A stretch of DNA of 64,000 nucleotides from Bosea sp. 685 (GCF_031884435.1 NZ_CP134779.1:4898001-4962000); one strand, 5' to 3'. Positions 9,255 to 18,007 are shown, counted from the stretch's first letter. Made by a program: numbers and translations. Notes: generated by a model from the sequence alone, not told the origin.

Positions 9255-10217
9255 TCAGCCGCCGATGACGTATTTCGTCTCGACCAGTGTGCCGAGATCC
9301 GGCTTCGCCTTGATCAGGCCGATCTCGAGCAGGAGATCGGCGGCCTTGGCGGAAAAGGCCTGCCATTCCCCGGAGAAGAACGTCTTGTTCCCCGCGGCAT
9401 CAGACCAGCGCAGATAGGCGGCCGACTTGCCGAACTGCTCGCCGCTCTGCTTCACATCCGCGCCCATGATGCCATAGGCCTTGTCCTTCTCGGCTTTGAT
9501 CAGGTCGAGGGCCTCGAAATAGCTCTTGGTCAGCGCCTTGGCCGCATCGTCATTGGCGGCAAGGAAAGCAGGCGTGCAGCCCAGTGTGTCCATCACCATC
9601 GGGTAGTCGAGCGTGGTGGCGATGATCTTGCCGGCCTCGGGCTTGTCACGCACGGCGGAGAGATAGGGCTCATAGGTCAGGGCCGCGTCGTTCTGGCCGG
9701 CGATGAAGGCCTGCGCCGCCGGGCCGGGCTCCATATTGACCACCGTCACGTCCTTCACGGACATGCCATTCTCCTTGAGCATCCAGGCCAACGCGAAATA
9801 GGGCGAGGTGCCGGGCGCTGAGGCTGCGACGGTCTTGCCCTTGAGCTCCTTGATCGAGGCCGTGGCGTTGCGGGTCACCATGCCGTCGGCGCCGTAGCTC
9901 TTGTCGAGCTGGAAGATCTGCTTGCTCTTCACGCCCGCGCCATCCCAGACGATCCAGGTCTCGACGGTGGTCGCGGCGCATTGGATGTCACCCGAGGCCA
10001 TGGCGAGATGGCGGTCCTTCTGGGGGATCTTCTTGATCGTGACGTCGAGGCCGTTCTTGGCGAAGATCCCGGCCTCCTTGGCCAGCACCAGCGGGGCAAA
10101 GCCGGTCCAGCCCGAAATGCCGATGGCGACCTTGGTCTGCGCCTGCGCGGCGCCCGCCGCAATGAGGCCCGCAAGACCGACGCCGGCCAATGCCGCGATG
10201 CGCTTCAAACCTGTCAT
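9255..10217 (-). CDS. ABC transporter substrate-binding protein, NitT/TauT type
   Basis: This 320-residue periplasmic protein has a signal peptide (hydrophobic core IAALAGVGLAGLIAAGAAQA, cleavage about residue 26), followed by the family opening GISGWTGFAPLVLAKEAGIF. Other conserved parts are DIQCAATTVET and ASAPGTSPYFALAWML. It binds a small solute and delivers it to the permease. The ATG at 10215-10217 puts the signal peptide at the start; the open frame upstream has no such feature. It is the first gene of a four-gene operon and is divergent from the ThDP enzyme at 10484. The solute is not predictable from the sequence. Confidence 0.9.
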   Translation of the reverse strand: MTGLKRIAALAGVGLAGLIAAGAAQAQTKVAIGISGWTGFAPLVLAKEAGIFAKNGLDVTIKKIPQKDRHLAMASGDIQCAATTVETWIVWDGAGVKSKQIFQLDKSYGADGMVTRNATASIKELKGKTVAASAPGTSPYFALAWMLKENGMSVKDVTVVNMEPGPAAQAFIAGQNDAALTYEPYLSAVRDKPEAGKIIATTLDYPMVMDTLGCTPAFLAANDDAAKALTKSYFEALDLIKAEKDKAYGIMGADVKQSGEQFGKSAAYLRWSDAAGNKTFFSGEWQAFSAKAADLLLEIGLIKAKPDLGTLVETKYVIGG

Positions 10218-10294
10218 GATGTGAGCCTTCCCCTGTTGTCGTCGGATGATCCGGGCGGCAAGACGCCACCGCAACCTGAAGCCGGCCCAGATGC

Positions 10295-10329
10295 AACCTT
10301 CGTTCCAGGGAAGGTTAAATGCATATGCA
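10295..10329. promoter_or_regulatory. Candidate operator palindromes in the divergent promoter region
   Basis: The 266-bp gap 10218-10483 separates the divergent ABC operon and ThDP gene. It contains AACCTT-N10-AAGGTT (10295-10316) immediately followed by the perfect 10-bp palindrome TGCATATGCA (10320-10329). Such symmetry is typical of dimeric repressor sites (for instance GntR-type), but no regulator gene is adjacent, so this is only a candidate. Confidence 0.35.
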
Positions 10330-10483
10330 AATCCGTCAAGCCGTACCCTCAAGCCGCGCCCGCGGCACCCATCACGCGATCTCGACCCCGCCATGAATTT
10401 CTCGCGTTTGACAGCACGGCAAACATCTTTTCCCCTGCAGCCTCCTTTCGCGCTCAGCGCGTTCTCCACCAACCCTGTCCGGG

Positions 10484-12049
10484 ATGATCCGAATGAACGG
10501 CGCCGACCGCCTCTGCGACACGCTCCTCGTCAACGACGTGGATGTCTGCTTCGCCAATCCCGGCACCTCCGAGATGCATTTCGTCGCAGCGCTCGACCGC
10601 AAGCCGCAGATGCGCTGCGTGCTCGGCCTGTTCGAGGGCGTGGTGACGGGCGCCGCCGACGGTTATGCCCGCATGGCCGACAAGCCGGCCGCGACCCTGC
10701 TGCATTGCGGGCCCGGCATGGCGAACGCACTCGCCAACATGCACAATGCAAGGCGCGCTTGGACGCCGATGATCAACGTCGTCGGCGACCACGCGACCTA
10801 TCATCTCCAGCATGACGCGCCGCTGACCAGCGACATCGAGAGCCTGGCCAGGCCGATGTCGCATTTCGTCCGCCGCATCGCCTCGGCCGAGGATGTCGGC
10901 CCGGCGATCGAGGAAGCCTATGTCGCCTCGCTGACGCTGCCGGGCGTCACCACCGTCATCCTGCCGGCCGATTGCGCCTGGAACGGCGTCGAGCCGGCCG
11001 AGCTGAAGCCGGTGAAGCTGCCTGCGCTGAAGAGCGTCGACGCCGCCGCTCTTCGCGAGGCCGCCGCCGGGCTGCGCAAGCATGGCGCGCGGGCCGCGAT
11101 CATGCTGACCGGGCTCGCGCTGCGCGAGGCGCCGATGGAGATGGCGGCGCGTGCCTGCGCCGCGACGGGAGCGAAGATCTTTAGCCAGATGTCGAACGGG
11201 CGCGTTCAGCGCGGCGCCGGCCGCGTCGCCATGCCCAAGATTCACTACCCCGTCGACAAGGCGCTCGATCAGCTCAAGGACATCGACTATCTCGTGCTGG
11301 TCGGCGCACAGATCCCGGTCGGCTTCTTCGCCTATCCCGGCAAGCCCGGCCGGCTGGTCCATGAGGGCTGCGAGATCGTGACGCTGGCCAGGCCTGGCGA
11401 CGATCTGCCCGGCACGGTCGCCGCCCTCGCTGACGAGCTCGGCGCGACGAAGACGGCGCCCGCCTTCATCGCCCCGCCGCGCCGGGAGCAACCCTCGCTG
11501 CCGACCGGCACGCTCGACGCCGACAAGGTCTGCAGCATCGTCTCGACCTTGCTGCCGGAGAACTGCATCGTCTGCGACGAATCCGTCTCGTCTGGCCGGA
11601 TGTTCTATTTCGACTGCCACAGCGCCCCGCAGCACGACTATATCCAGCTCACCGGCGGGGCGATCGGCGAAGGCATCCCGCTCGCGGTGGGCGCAGCTGT
11701 CGCCTGCCCCGACCGCAAGGTCGTCGCCATGCAGGCGGACGGCTCGGGCATGTATACGGTGCAGGGGCTATGGACGCAGGCGCGCGAAAATCTCGATGTC
11801 GTCACGGTGATCTTCGCCAACCGGACCTATGCAATCCTGCATGGCGAGATGCGCGCCGTCGGCGTCAATGATTTCGGCCGCAACGCCAAGCTGATGCTGA
11901 ACCTCGACGAGCCGGCGCTGGACTGGGTCTCAATGGCGCGCGGCATGGGCGTCGAAGCCGCCCGCGCCACGACAGCGGAGGAGTTCACCAAGCTGTTCAA
12001 GGGCGCGCTCGGCAGGAAGGGGCCGTTCCTGATCGAGGCGGTGATCTGA
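10484..12049 (+). CDS. Thiamine diphosphate-dependent enzyme, acetolactate synthase/benzoylformate decarboxylase-like
   Basis: The 521-residue protein has the three-domain plan of this family: N-terminal pyrimidine-binding domain (1-170) with the catalytic Glu in LFEGVVTGAADGYARM, a central domain, and a C-terminal pyrophosphate domain with ADGSGMYTVQGLWTQAREN...FANRTYAIL, where the canonical GDG is ADG. It probably acts on a 2-oxo acid, either decarboxylating or ligating. No small regulatory subunit (ilvN) is adjacent, so it is unlikely to be the biosynthetic acetolactate synthase. ATG 10484 or 10493 may be the start. It is the first of three ThDP enzymes of this superfamily in the window. 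Confidence 0.82.
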   Translation: MIRMNGADRLCDTLLVNDVDVCFANPGTSEMHFVAALDRKPQMRCVLGLFEGVVTGAADGYARMADKPAATLLHCGPGMANALANMHNARRAWTPMINVVGDHATYHLQHDAPLTSDIESLARPMSHFVRRIASAEDVGPAIEEAYVASLTLPGVTTVILPADCAWNGVEPAELKPVKLPALKSVDAAALREAAAGLRKHGARAAIMLTGLALREAPMEMAARACAATGAKIFSQMSNGRVQRGAGRVAMPKIHYPVDKALDQLKDIDYLVLVGAQIPVGFFAYPGKPGRLVHEGCEIVTLARPGDDLPGTVAALADELGATKTAPAFIAPPRREQPSLPTGTLDADKVCSIVSTLLPENCIVCDESVSSGRMFYFDCHSAPQHDYIQLTGGAIGEGIPLAVGAAVACPDRKVVAMQADGSGMYTVQGLWTQARENLDVVTVIFANRTYAILHGEMRAVGVNDFGRNAKLMLNLDEPALDWVSMARGMGVEAARATTAEEFTKLFKGALGRKGPFLIEAVI

Positions 12050-12051
12050 GG

Positions 12052-12190
12052 GTGTCATCCCGTGCGCGCTGCGGCATGTAAATGCCGCTGCGCAGACACG
12101 GGGTCGCATGACGGGTAGAGCGCCTTATTCTGACGACGATCCCGCATCTGCGCAGCGGCACTGCGCGCCGCAGCGCGTGCGGGATGACAG
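12052..12190. repeat. Palindromic intergenic repeat, type G
   Basis: The ends TGTCATCCCG...GCGCGCTGCGGC (12053-12075) and GCCGCAGCGCGTGCGGGATGACA (12167-12189) are near-perfect inverse copies, with further internal symmetry around CTGCGCAG. It exactly fills the gap between the convergent ThDP and deacetylase genes and may act as a two-way terminator. No second copy was seen in the window. Confidence 0.65.
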
Positions 12191-12193
12191 GTG

Positions 12194-13234
12194 CTACTTG
12201 AACCCGCCCAAGAACGCATCCAGACACCCACCGATCGCCTCGATCGCGTAGCCGCCCTCCTGCACCACCAGCGTCGGCAGGCCGAACGCCTTCACCTTCG
12301 CGCCGATCGTGCCGAAATCCGCTGCGTTGAGCTTGAGCACGCCGATCGGGTCGTCCTTATGCGCGTCGTAACCGAGCGCGATCACCAGCGCCTCAGCCCC
12401 GAAAGCCTTGATCGCCGCGCCGGCCTTGTCGACAGCCGCCACCATCGCCTCTCCACCCGCGCCATGGGCCAGCGGCAGGTTGAGGTTGAAGCCCTCGCCC
12501 GGGCCGTTGCCGGTCTCGTCGGCATAGCCGGTGAAGAAGGGATAGTAGTTCACCGGATCGGCATGGACCGAGATCGTCAGCACGTCGTCGCGGCGATAGA
12601 AGATCTGCTGCGTGCCGTCGCCATGATGGGCGTCGACATCGAGGATCGCGACCTTGCCGAATGTCGAGCGCAGGCGCTGCGCCGCGACAGCGGTGTTGTT
12701 GATGTAGCAGAAGCCGGTGGCGCGGTCGGCGCGGGCATGGTGGCCCGAGGGGCGGCACAGCGAATAGACCGCGCGCTCGCCGGACAGGATGGCGTCGGCG
12801 CCGGCGACCGCCGTCTCAGCCGAACGCAAGGTCGAGGTCCAGCAATGCTCGCCGACCGGAACCGAGAGATCGCCGAGATACCAGCCGAGCTGGCCCATGA
12901 TCCCGGTCGGCCGGCATGGCGGCCGGACCGATTCGTCGGTGCGCCCGCTCCAATACGGGAAGGTATTTGGCCAGGCTTCCGGCCCGCGCTCGGGCAATTC
13001 CAGCCAGCGTGGCCAGAGCGTTTCGAGGAAGCGCACGAAGCCTTCGCTGTGGACGGCGAGAATCGGGTCGGTGCCGCTGGCGGCCGGCTGCTCCGGCGTG
13101 ACGCCGTGCTTCTTCAGCGCGCCGAGCAATTGCGCCGTGCGCTCGGGCAGGTCCTTGGGAGCGACGATCTGGCCGAAGCGCATATATTGCTGCGGGTCAT
13201 GGAGCGACTGGTCGGGGTGATAGAAGGCGCGCAT
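12194..13234 (-). CDS. Histone deacetylase-family amidohydrolase, acetylpolyamine type
   Basis: The 346-residue protein belongs to the zinc-dependent HDAC/acetylpolyamine amidohydrolase superfamily. The diagnostic elements are RPSGHHA (tandem His), FCYINN, ILDVDAHHGDGTQ (metal ligands Asp and His) and the late ALGYDAHKDDP, with a terminal GGY (VVQEGGYAI). The N-terminus MRAFYHPDQSLHDP resembles acetylpolyamine amidohydrolases rather than AcuC. It would remove acetyl groups from acetylated polyamines or similar amides in the cytoplasm. It is monocistronic; the neighbouring genes do not define the substrate. Confidence 0.88.
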   Translation of the reverse strand: MRAFYHPDQSLHDPQQYMRFGQIVAPKDLPERTAQLLGALKKHGVTPEQPAASGTDPILAVHSEGFVRFLETLWPRWLELPERGPEAWPNTFPYWSGRTDESVRPPCRPTGIMGQLGWYLGDLSVPVGEHCWTSTLRSAETAVAGADAILSGERAVYSLCRPSGHHARADRATGFCYINNTAVAAQRLRSTFGKVAILDVDAHHGDGTQQIFYRRDDVLTISVHADPVNYYPFFTGYADETGNGPGEGFNLNLPLAHGAGGEAMVAAVDKAGAAIKAFGAEALVIALGYDAHKDDPIGVLKLNAADFGTIGAKVKAFGLPTLVVQEGGYAIEAIGGCLDAFLGGFK

Positions 13235-13314
13235 GCGTGAGACGGTCCCTGGAACGAGCGAAGGCGGGTATTTGAGCAGAGGGGACGGATGCTAGCAAAG
13301 CCCGCGCCGCGCCG

Positions 13315-15645
13315 TCAGGCCGCAGCGACGCTGCCCCGCCCTGCATCAGCCGAGGGTTCGGCCGGCATCAGGCTCGGCCGATTGACGAGCCAGGGCACGC
13401 GGCTCGCTGCGACAGGCTTCGAATAGCGGTAGCCCTGCACGAAGCCGCAGCCATGGCGTCGCAGGAAAGCCTCCTGCGAAACGGCCTCGACGCCTTCGGC
13501 GATCACGTCCAATCCAAGATCGGCCGCCAGCCCGATGACGGCGCGCACGATCGCCGCATCCTCGCCGTCCTCGCCGATATGCCGGACGAAGCTGCGGTCG
13601 ATCTTGATGACATCGACCGGGAAGCGCTTGAGATGGGTCAAAGAGGCGTAGCCGGTGCCGAAATCATCGAGCGCGACGCGCACCCCATTCGCACGCAGGC
13701 TGCGCAGCGCCCGCTCGGCCTCGTCGCCATTGCGCGTCAGCAAGACCGTCTCGGTGACCTCGACGCCGAAATGCTCGGGTGCGATGCCCGCTTGCGCCAG
13801 CTGCGCCAAAAGCTTTGCCGGTAATTGCGGATCGCGGAAGGTGCTAGGCGCGAGGTTGATCCAGATGCGCGGCACCGCCACGCCCGCCTCCAACCAGCCT
13901 CGCAGATCGGAGATGGCCGCGTTCAGGATCGCCTCGCCAATCAGCTTGCTCGTCTCGGGATCGTCCAGGCCGAGCCGGAAGGCGCTCGCCGGGACGATGC
14001 CCCGAGCCGGATGCTTCCAGCGCGCCAGCACCTCGAAGCCCTCGACAGCGCCCGTCACCAGATCGACCTGCGGCTGGTAGAAGGGCAGGATGCGGCCCTG
14101 CGAGACGGCTTCGGTCAATTCGGCGCAGATTGCGACGCGTGCATTCATCGCCTCGCGCATCGAGGCGTCATAGATGACCGCCATGTTCCGGCCGAGCGCC
14201 TTGGCGCGGTAGAGGGCGAGATCGGCATCCTTCAGCAATTCGCCGCCATCCGCATGATGCAACGGCGCCAGCGCGAAGCCGAGGCTAGCCCGCGTCGAGA
14301 CCATCCGCCCGCCATGTTCAAAGGGCGCGCGCAAGGCATCCAGCAGGCCGTTGGCCCTGATCTGGGCCGCCTCAGGCCCCGGCAGGCTCCTGGAGAGCAC
14401 AACGAACTCGTCGCCGCCGAGACGCGCCACGAGATCGGCAGGGCCGACCTCGCGGACCAACCGCCTCGCCGCCTCGACGAGCAGCGCGTCGCCGGCATCA
14501 TGGCCGAGCGTGTCGTTGACCGATTTGAAGTCGTCGAGATCGACCAGCAGCAGGCTGATCGTCTCGCCCTCCGACCGCCTGGCGAGCGCCTGCTGCAGGC
14601 GCTCCTGGAAGAGGAGCCGGTTGGGCAGGCCGGTCAGGGCGTCATGCGTCGCCTGCCAGCGCGTGCGCGCCTCGGCGGCCTTGCGCTCGGTGATGTCGAC
14701 GATGCCGGCGACGACGGCGCGATTCTGACCCATCGGCAGCGAGGCTGCGGTGATGACGGCGTCGCGGATCGCGCCGCGGCCGTCCCGGATCGTCGCGTCG
14801 AAGGCGTTGACCCTGTCCTCATGCTCAAGCTCGCTCATGAAGACGCGTCGATCGTCGCGATCGACATACTCGGCCATGGTGCGGCCCGCGAGATCCGTCG
14901 CCCCCGGCTCGCCGAGATAGCGCAGCGCCGCATCATTGGTGCGCAGGAAGCGACCATCCTCCAGCGAGGCCACGACGAGCGGGATCGGCACCGCCATGAA
15001 CATGCGCTCGACCAAGGCGCGGCTCTCGCCCAGCGCCTCCTTGGCCGCGCGCTCCGACTGGGTCGCGGTCCATTCGAGCCGGCGCAGACGGTTGGCATGG
15101 ACCACCACGAGGCCCAGCGCGAAATTGAGCATGACGAGCAGGAGCACGAGGCCCAGCGTCGTCGCCGGATAGGGACCGGGGCCGAGATAGCCAAGCAACA
15201 TGAGGATGCTGCAGCCGATCCCAAGCACGACGGTGGTGCGGAAGGAGGTCGGCGCGACCAGGTAGAAGATCGACGGCAGCAACAGCACGACGAAGAGGGC
15301 AAGCTCGCTGCGCGAGCTCACTATCAAGGCGACGGCGACCGCACAGGACACCTCCCACAGGATCGTCACCCTCTCGGCCTGCCGGAAGCTCACCGCCCGA
15401 CGGATCAGGCCAGCGCAAACCAGCGAGGCCGCGACCACGGCCAGCCGCGCCGGAACCGCGATGAAGAACTGCGACGTGCCGTGGAAGCGCCAGTCGCTGA
15501 CGAGGAAGAGCGTATTCAGCACCACCGAGAGCAGGAAGATCAGGCGGCACTGCCGCAACGTCTCCGGCAAGCGGCCGGCCTGGAATGCCGCTTCCTGCGC
15601 GGCGTCGCGGAACTCGCCGCCGAATCGAAGGCCTGAATCACTCAT
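13315..15645 (-). CDS. Membrane diguanylate cyclase/phosphodiesterase (PAS-GGDEF-EAL)
   Basis: This 776-residue protein has hydrophobic helices in the first 200 residues, a PAS sensor (about 205-325), a GGDEF domain with intact RLGGDEF (about 410) and a C-terminal EAL domain (about 510-755). The EAL signature reads EVL (GFEVLARW), with DDFGTGYASL, KIDRSFV, IAEGVEA and a QGYRYSKP ending, so the phosphodiesterase residues look complete. The inhibitory RxxD site before GGDEF is changed to GPAD, suggesting no product inhibition. It would make and/or break cyclic di-GMP at the inner membrane in response to a PAS signal. It is transcribed alone. Confidence 0.93.
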   Translation of the reverse strand: MSDSGLRFGGEFRDAAQEAAFQAGRLPETLRQCRLIFLLSVVLNTLFLVSDWRFHGTSQFFIAVPARLAVVAASLVCAGLIRRAVSFRQAERVTILWEVSCAVAVALIVSSRSELALFVVLLLPSIFYLVAPTSFRTTVVLGIGCSILMLLGYLGPGPYPATTLGLVLLLVMLNFALGLVVVHANRLRRLEWTATQSERAAKEALGESRALVERMFMAVPIPLVVASLEDGRFLRTNDAALRYLGEPGATDLAGRTMAEYVDRDDRRVFMSELEHEDRVNAFDATIRDGRGAIRDAVITAASLPMGQNRAVVAGIVDITERKAAEARTRWQATHDALTGLPNRLLFQERLQQALARRSEGETISLLLVDLDDFKSVNDTLGHDAGDALLVEAARRLVREVGPADLVARLGGDEFVVLSRSLPGPEAAQIRANGLLDALRAPFEHGGRMVSTRASLGFALAPLHHADGGELLKDADLALYRAKALGRNMAVIYDASMREAMNARVAICAELTEAVSQGRILPFYQPQVDLVTGAVEGFEVLARWKHPARGIVPASAFRLGLDDPETSKLIGEAILNAAISDLRGWLEAGVAVPRIWINLAPSTFRDPQLPAKLLAQLAQAGIAPEHFGVEVTETVLLTRNGDEAERALRSLRANGVRVALDDFGTGYASLTHLKRFPVDVIKIDRSFVRHIGEDGEDAAIVRAVIGLAADLGLDVIAEGVEAVSQEAFLRRHGCGFVQGYRYSKPVAASRVPWLVNRPSLMPAEPSADAGRGSVAAA

Positions 15646-15790
15646 GCCGCATCGTCAGCCGGCGATCGTCAAGACAGGGTTAAAGCAAAGCTCTACCTAC
15701 ACGGAATGCGTGCACATTAGGTAAGAGCAAGAAGAGCCCCTGCTCGCACCGATGGCCTCACGAAGCATCGCGCGCGTTGCGGCGTCGCCG

Positions 15791-16402
15791 TCACGGCGTC
15801 GCTTTCGGCGCAATCAGCTCCGTGAATTCGGCGGTGAGTTCGGCAACGTCGTAGCGGCCGGGGCGATACCAGTCGGTCGAGCCGTTCAGCGCGCCGAGCA
15901 AGAAATTCCGCAGCACCTCGGGCGTGCGCTCGGCCGGCAGCACATCCGCCGCCTGCATCTCGGCGACAAAGTCGCGCCAGACCTCCTCATAGGCGCGGCG
16001 CACCCGGCGCACACTGTCGGGTGCGGGCGACGCGCCGAAGGTGAAGGTCTTGATGCTGGCCGAAGTGTAGTCGCCATGGCCGTGGAGCGCGGTGAGATGC
16101 GCGCCGATCGCAGCCTCGAGCCGCTCGCGCGGCGAGGCCTTGGCATGCTCGGCCAAGGCCGCGACGACCGCCTCATGGACGAAGCGGACGCCGTCATTGA
16201 CCACCGCCTCGACGATCTCCTCCTTCGAGGCGAAATGGTAGTAGAGGCTCGCCTTGCGGATGCCGACGGCCTCGGCGATCTCGCGCAACGTCGTCTGGTG
16301 GTAGCCGCCCGAGCGCAGCAGGCGCGCGGCGGTGTCCAGGATGAGCCGGCGCGAGCCGCCTTCGACGGGCTCTCTAACTCCTCGTTCGACCGCGGCGCTC
16401 AT
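15791..16402 (-). CDS. TetR-family transcriptional regulator
   Basis: The 203-residue protein begins with a TetR helix-turn-helix (about 18-65: ILDTAARLLRSGGYHQTTLR, then EIAEAVGIRKASLYYHFASK) and has an all-helical ligand domain. It lies downstream of, and in line with, the acyl-CoA dehydrogenase gene, separated by repeat C. A palindrome of TetR-operator type is found at 17802-17819 between that gene and the divergent carboxylase gene. The inference is that this regulator represses both units and is released by an acyl-CoA ligand. Confidence 0.9.
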   Translation of the reverse strand: MSAAVERGVREPVEGGSRRLILDTAARLLRSGGYHQTTLREIAEAVGIRKASLYYHFASKEEIVEAVVNDGVRFVHEAVVAALAEHAKASPRERLEAAIGAHLTALHGHGDYTSASIKTFTFGASPAPDSVRRVRRAYEEVWRDFVAEMQAADVLPAERTPEVLRNFLLGALNGSTDWYRPGRYDVAELTAEFTELIAPKATP

Positions 16403-16412
16403 TCAGCGCTCC

Positions 16413-16566
16413 TGTCATTCCGGGGCGGCCCGCAGGGCCGAACCCGGAACCCACGACTGGGTGAACCGCGAGGAACGGCTCCGGTCGGGTGGATTTCGAA
16501 CGGCCGCAGGGTTACGCCCAGTCGTGGGTTCCGGGTTCTTCGCTTGCGCGAAGCCCCGGAAAGACA
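16413..16566. repeat. Palindromic intergenic repeat, type C (copy 1)
   Basis: The outer ends are TGTCATTCCGGGGC and its inverse (here slightly degenerate), with inner arms GAACCCGGAACCCACGACTG and CAGTCGTGGGTTCCGGGTTC. Copies 2 and 3 are at 19609-19776 and 29546-29678. This one separates the acyl-CoA dehydrogenase and tetR genes, which run in the same direction. Confidence 0.8.
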
Positions 16567-16574
16567 AAGGGTGC

Positions 16575-17759
16575 TCACAGCCGCTTCGCGACCTCTTCCA
16601 GCATCACCTCGGTGGCGCCGCCGCCGATCGACTGGACGCGGGCGTCGCGGGTCATGCGCTCGATCGTGCTCTCGCGCATGAAGCCCATGCCGCCATGGAA
16701 CTGCAGGCAGGCATACATCACCTCGTTGACCAATTCGCCGCAATAGGCCTTGACCATCGAGACCTCCCTGGTCGCCTCAAACCCCTGCGCGTCGAGCCAG
16801 GCCGCGTGATAGACGAGCTGGCGGCCGGCCTCGACCTTGCCGGCCAGCGTCGCCAGCTTCTGGCGGATCGCCTGCTTGTCCCAGAGCGGCGCACCGAAGG
16901 CCTTGCGGGTCTTGACGTAGTCGAGGGTGAGATCGAGCGCCGCCTGAGCCTCTCCGATCGCCATGGCGCCGATCACCGTGCGCTCGTTCTGGAAGTTGCT
17001 CATGATCGCGTAGAAACCGCGTCCCTCCTGGCCGAGCAGGTTCTCGGCTGGAATGCGGCAGTCCTCGAAGACCAGCTCGGCGGTGTCGGAGGAGCGCCAA
17101 CCATGCTTGTCCAGCGCGCGCGAGACGCGGAAGCCCGGCGTGCCCTTCTCGACCAAAAAGATCGAAACCGATTGCGACGGCTTGGCCGAGAGGTCGGTCT
17201 TGGCGGCGACGCAGTAGAGATCGGCATGGACGCCGTTGGTGATGAACATCTTTGCGCCGTTGAGCACGTAATGGTCGCCCTCGCGACGAGCCGTGGTGCG
17301 GATGCCCTTCACGTCGGAGCCGGCATCGGGCTCGGTGACAGCGACCGCGACGATCTTCTCGCCGGCGATGATGTCGGGCATGAACCTGTCGCGCTGGGCC
17401 TGGCTGCCGGCATTGAAGATATGGACCGAGGCCATGTCGGTGTGGACCAGCGCCGTGATGGCTACGCCGGAGAAGGTCGAGCGGCCAAGCTCCTCGGCCA
17501 GCACCACGGTCGCCAGCGTGTCCATCTCCGAGCCGCCATATTCGCCGGGATAGCGGATGCCGAAGAAGCCGAGCGCGCCCATGCGCTTCAGCACCTCTCG
17601 TGGCACGAAGCCGGCTTCCTCCCAGGCCAGCCCATGCGGCTTGATCTCGGTCTCGACGAAGCGGCGGACCTGGTCGCGCAGCGCCTCATGCTCCTCGGTG
17701 AAATAGGGCGAGCGGCGCGGGGCTTCACTGCCCGCCTTGATCGTCTCGGCTGCCGTCAT
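16575..17759 (-). CDS. Acyl-CoA dehydrogenase
   Basis: The 394-residue flavoprotein fits the acyl-CoA dehydrogenase family: N-terminal helical domain (FTEEHEALRDQVRRFVETEI), FAD/substrate segment [19 protein letters not shown], middle beta domain with NGAKMFITNG, and the C-terminal QFHGGMGFMRE and RMTRDARVQSIGGGATEVML. It introduces a 2,3-double bond into an acyl-CoA, passing electrons to ETF. The pairing with a divergent biotin-dependent acyl-CoA carboxylase suggests a branched-chain or terpenoid acyl-CoA substrate (isovaleryl- or citronellyl-CoA type), but the exact one cannot be read. The start at 17759 follows a non-coding stretch with an operator. Confidence 0.9.
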   Translation of the reverse strand: MTAAETIKAGSEAPRRSPYFTEEHEALRDQVRRFVETEIKPHGLAWEEAGFVPREVLKRMGALGFFGIRYPGEYGGSEMDTLATVVLAEELGRSTFSGVAITALVHTDMASVHIFNAGSQAQRDRFMPDIIAGEKIVAVAVTEPDAGSDVKGIRTTARREGDHYVLNGAKMFITNGVHADLYCVAAKTDLSAKPSQSVSIFLVEKGTPGFRVSRALDKHGWRSSDTAELVFEDCRIPAENLLGQEGRGFYAIMSNFQNERTVIGAMAIGEAQAALDLTLDYVKTRKAFGAPLWDKQAIRQKLATLAGKVEAGRQLVYHAAWLDAQGFEATREVSMVKAYCGELVNEVMYACLQFHGGMGFMRESTIERMTRDARVQSIGGGATEVMLEEVAKRL

Positions 17760-17801
17760 GGTCTGTTCTCCCGCGCTTGACCTGTGCGCTTCAATCCGCC
17801 T

Positions 17802-17819
17802 ACCTAACGGACGGTAGGT
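17802..17819. promoter_or_regulatory. Candidate TetR operator
   Basis: ACCTAACGGACGGTAGGT is an 18-bp imperfect palindrome; 14 of 18 positions agree with its own complement, and the outer five bases of each half are perfect. It lies 43 bp upstream of the acyl-CoA dehydrogenase start on one side and about 190 bp from the carboxyltransferase start on the other. TetR repressors of fatty-acid and acyl-CoA genes often bind such sites. The likely ligand protein is the TetR at 15791-16402. Confidence 0.55.
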
Positions 17820-17854
17820 GAATGAGATGGCGAGATCAAGCCATTCCCACCACC

Positions 17855-17972
17855 AGCCCTCATCCTGAGGAGCCGCGGCACGCGGCGTCTCGAAGGATGT
17901 TCCAGGAGGCTCTGATGCGCGCTGGAGCATCCTTCGAGACGCAGCCTTCGGCTGCTCCTCAGGATGAGGGCT
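17855..17972. repeat. Palindromic intergenic repeat, type D (copy 1)
   Basis: The arms AGCCCTCATCCTGAGGAGC and GCTCCTCAGGATGAGGGCT enclose a second pair, CGTCTCGAAGGATG and CATCCTTCGAGACG. The same element is present at 28091-28199. It occupies the space between the operator and the carboxyltransferase start, so any promoter for that gene must be in or beside it. Confidence 0.8.
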
Positions 17973-18007
17973 GAGGGAGGCAATCGCCAGCAATGGCAGG
18001 GGGAAAC

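Noticed and set aside
7188..10217. Naming the importer as taurine, nitrate or thiamine-precursor specific
   Set aside because: None of the enzymes that usually travel with those systems is nearby, and the binding protein has only general family motifs.
10484..12049. Assigning ilvB (biosynthetic acetolactate synthase)
   Set aside because: No ilvN/ilvC nearby, and the protein has an ADG variant of the cofactor motif and a shorter length.
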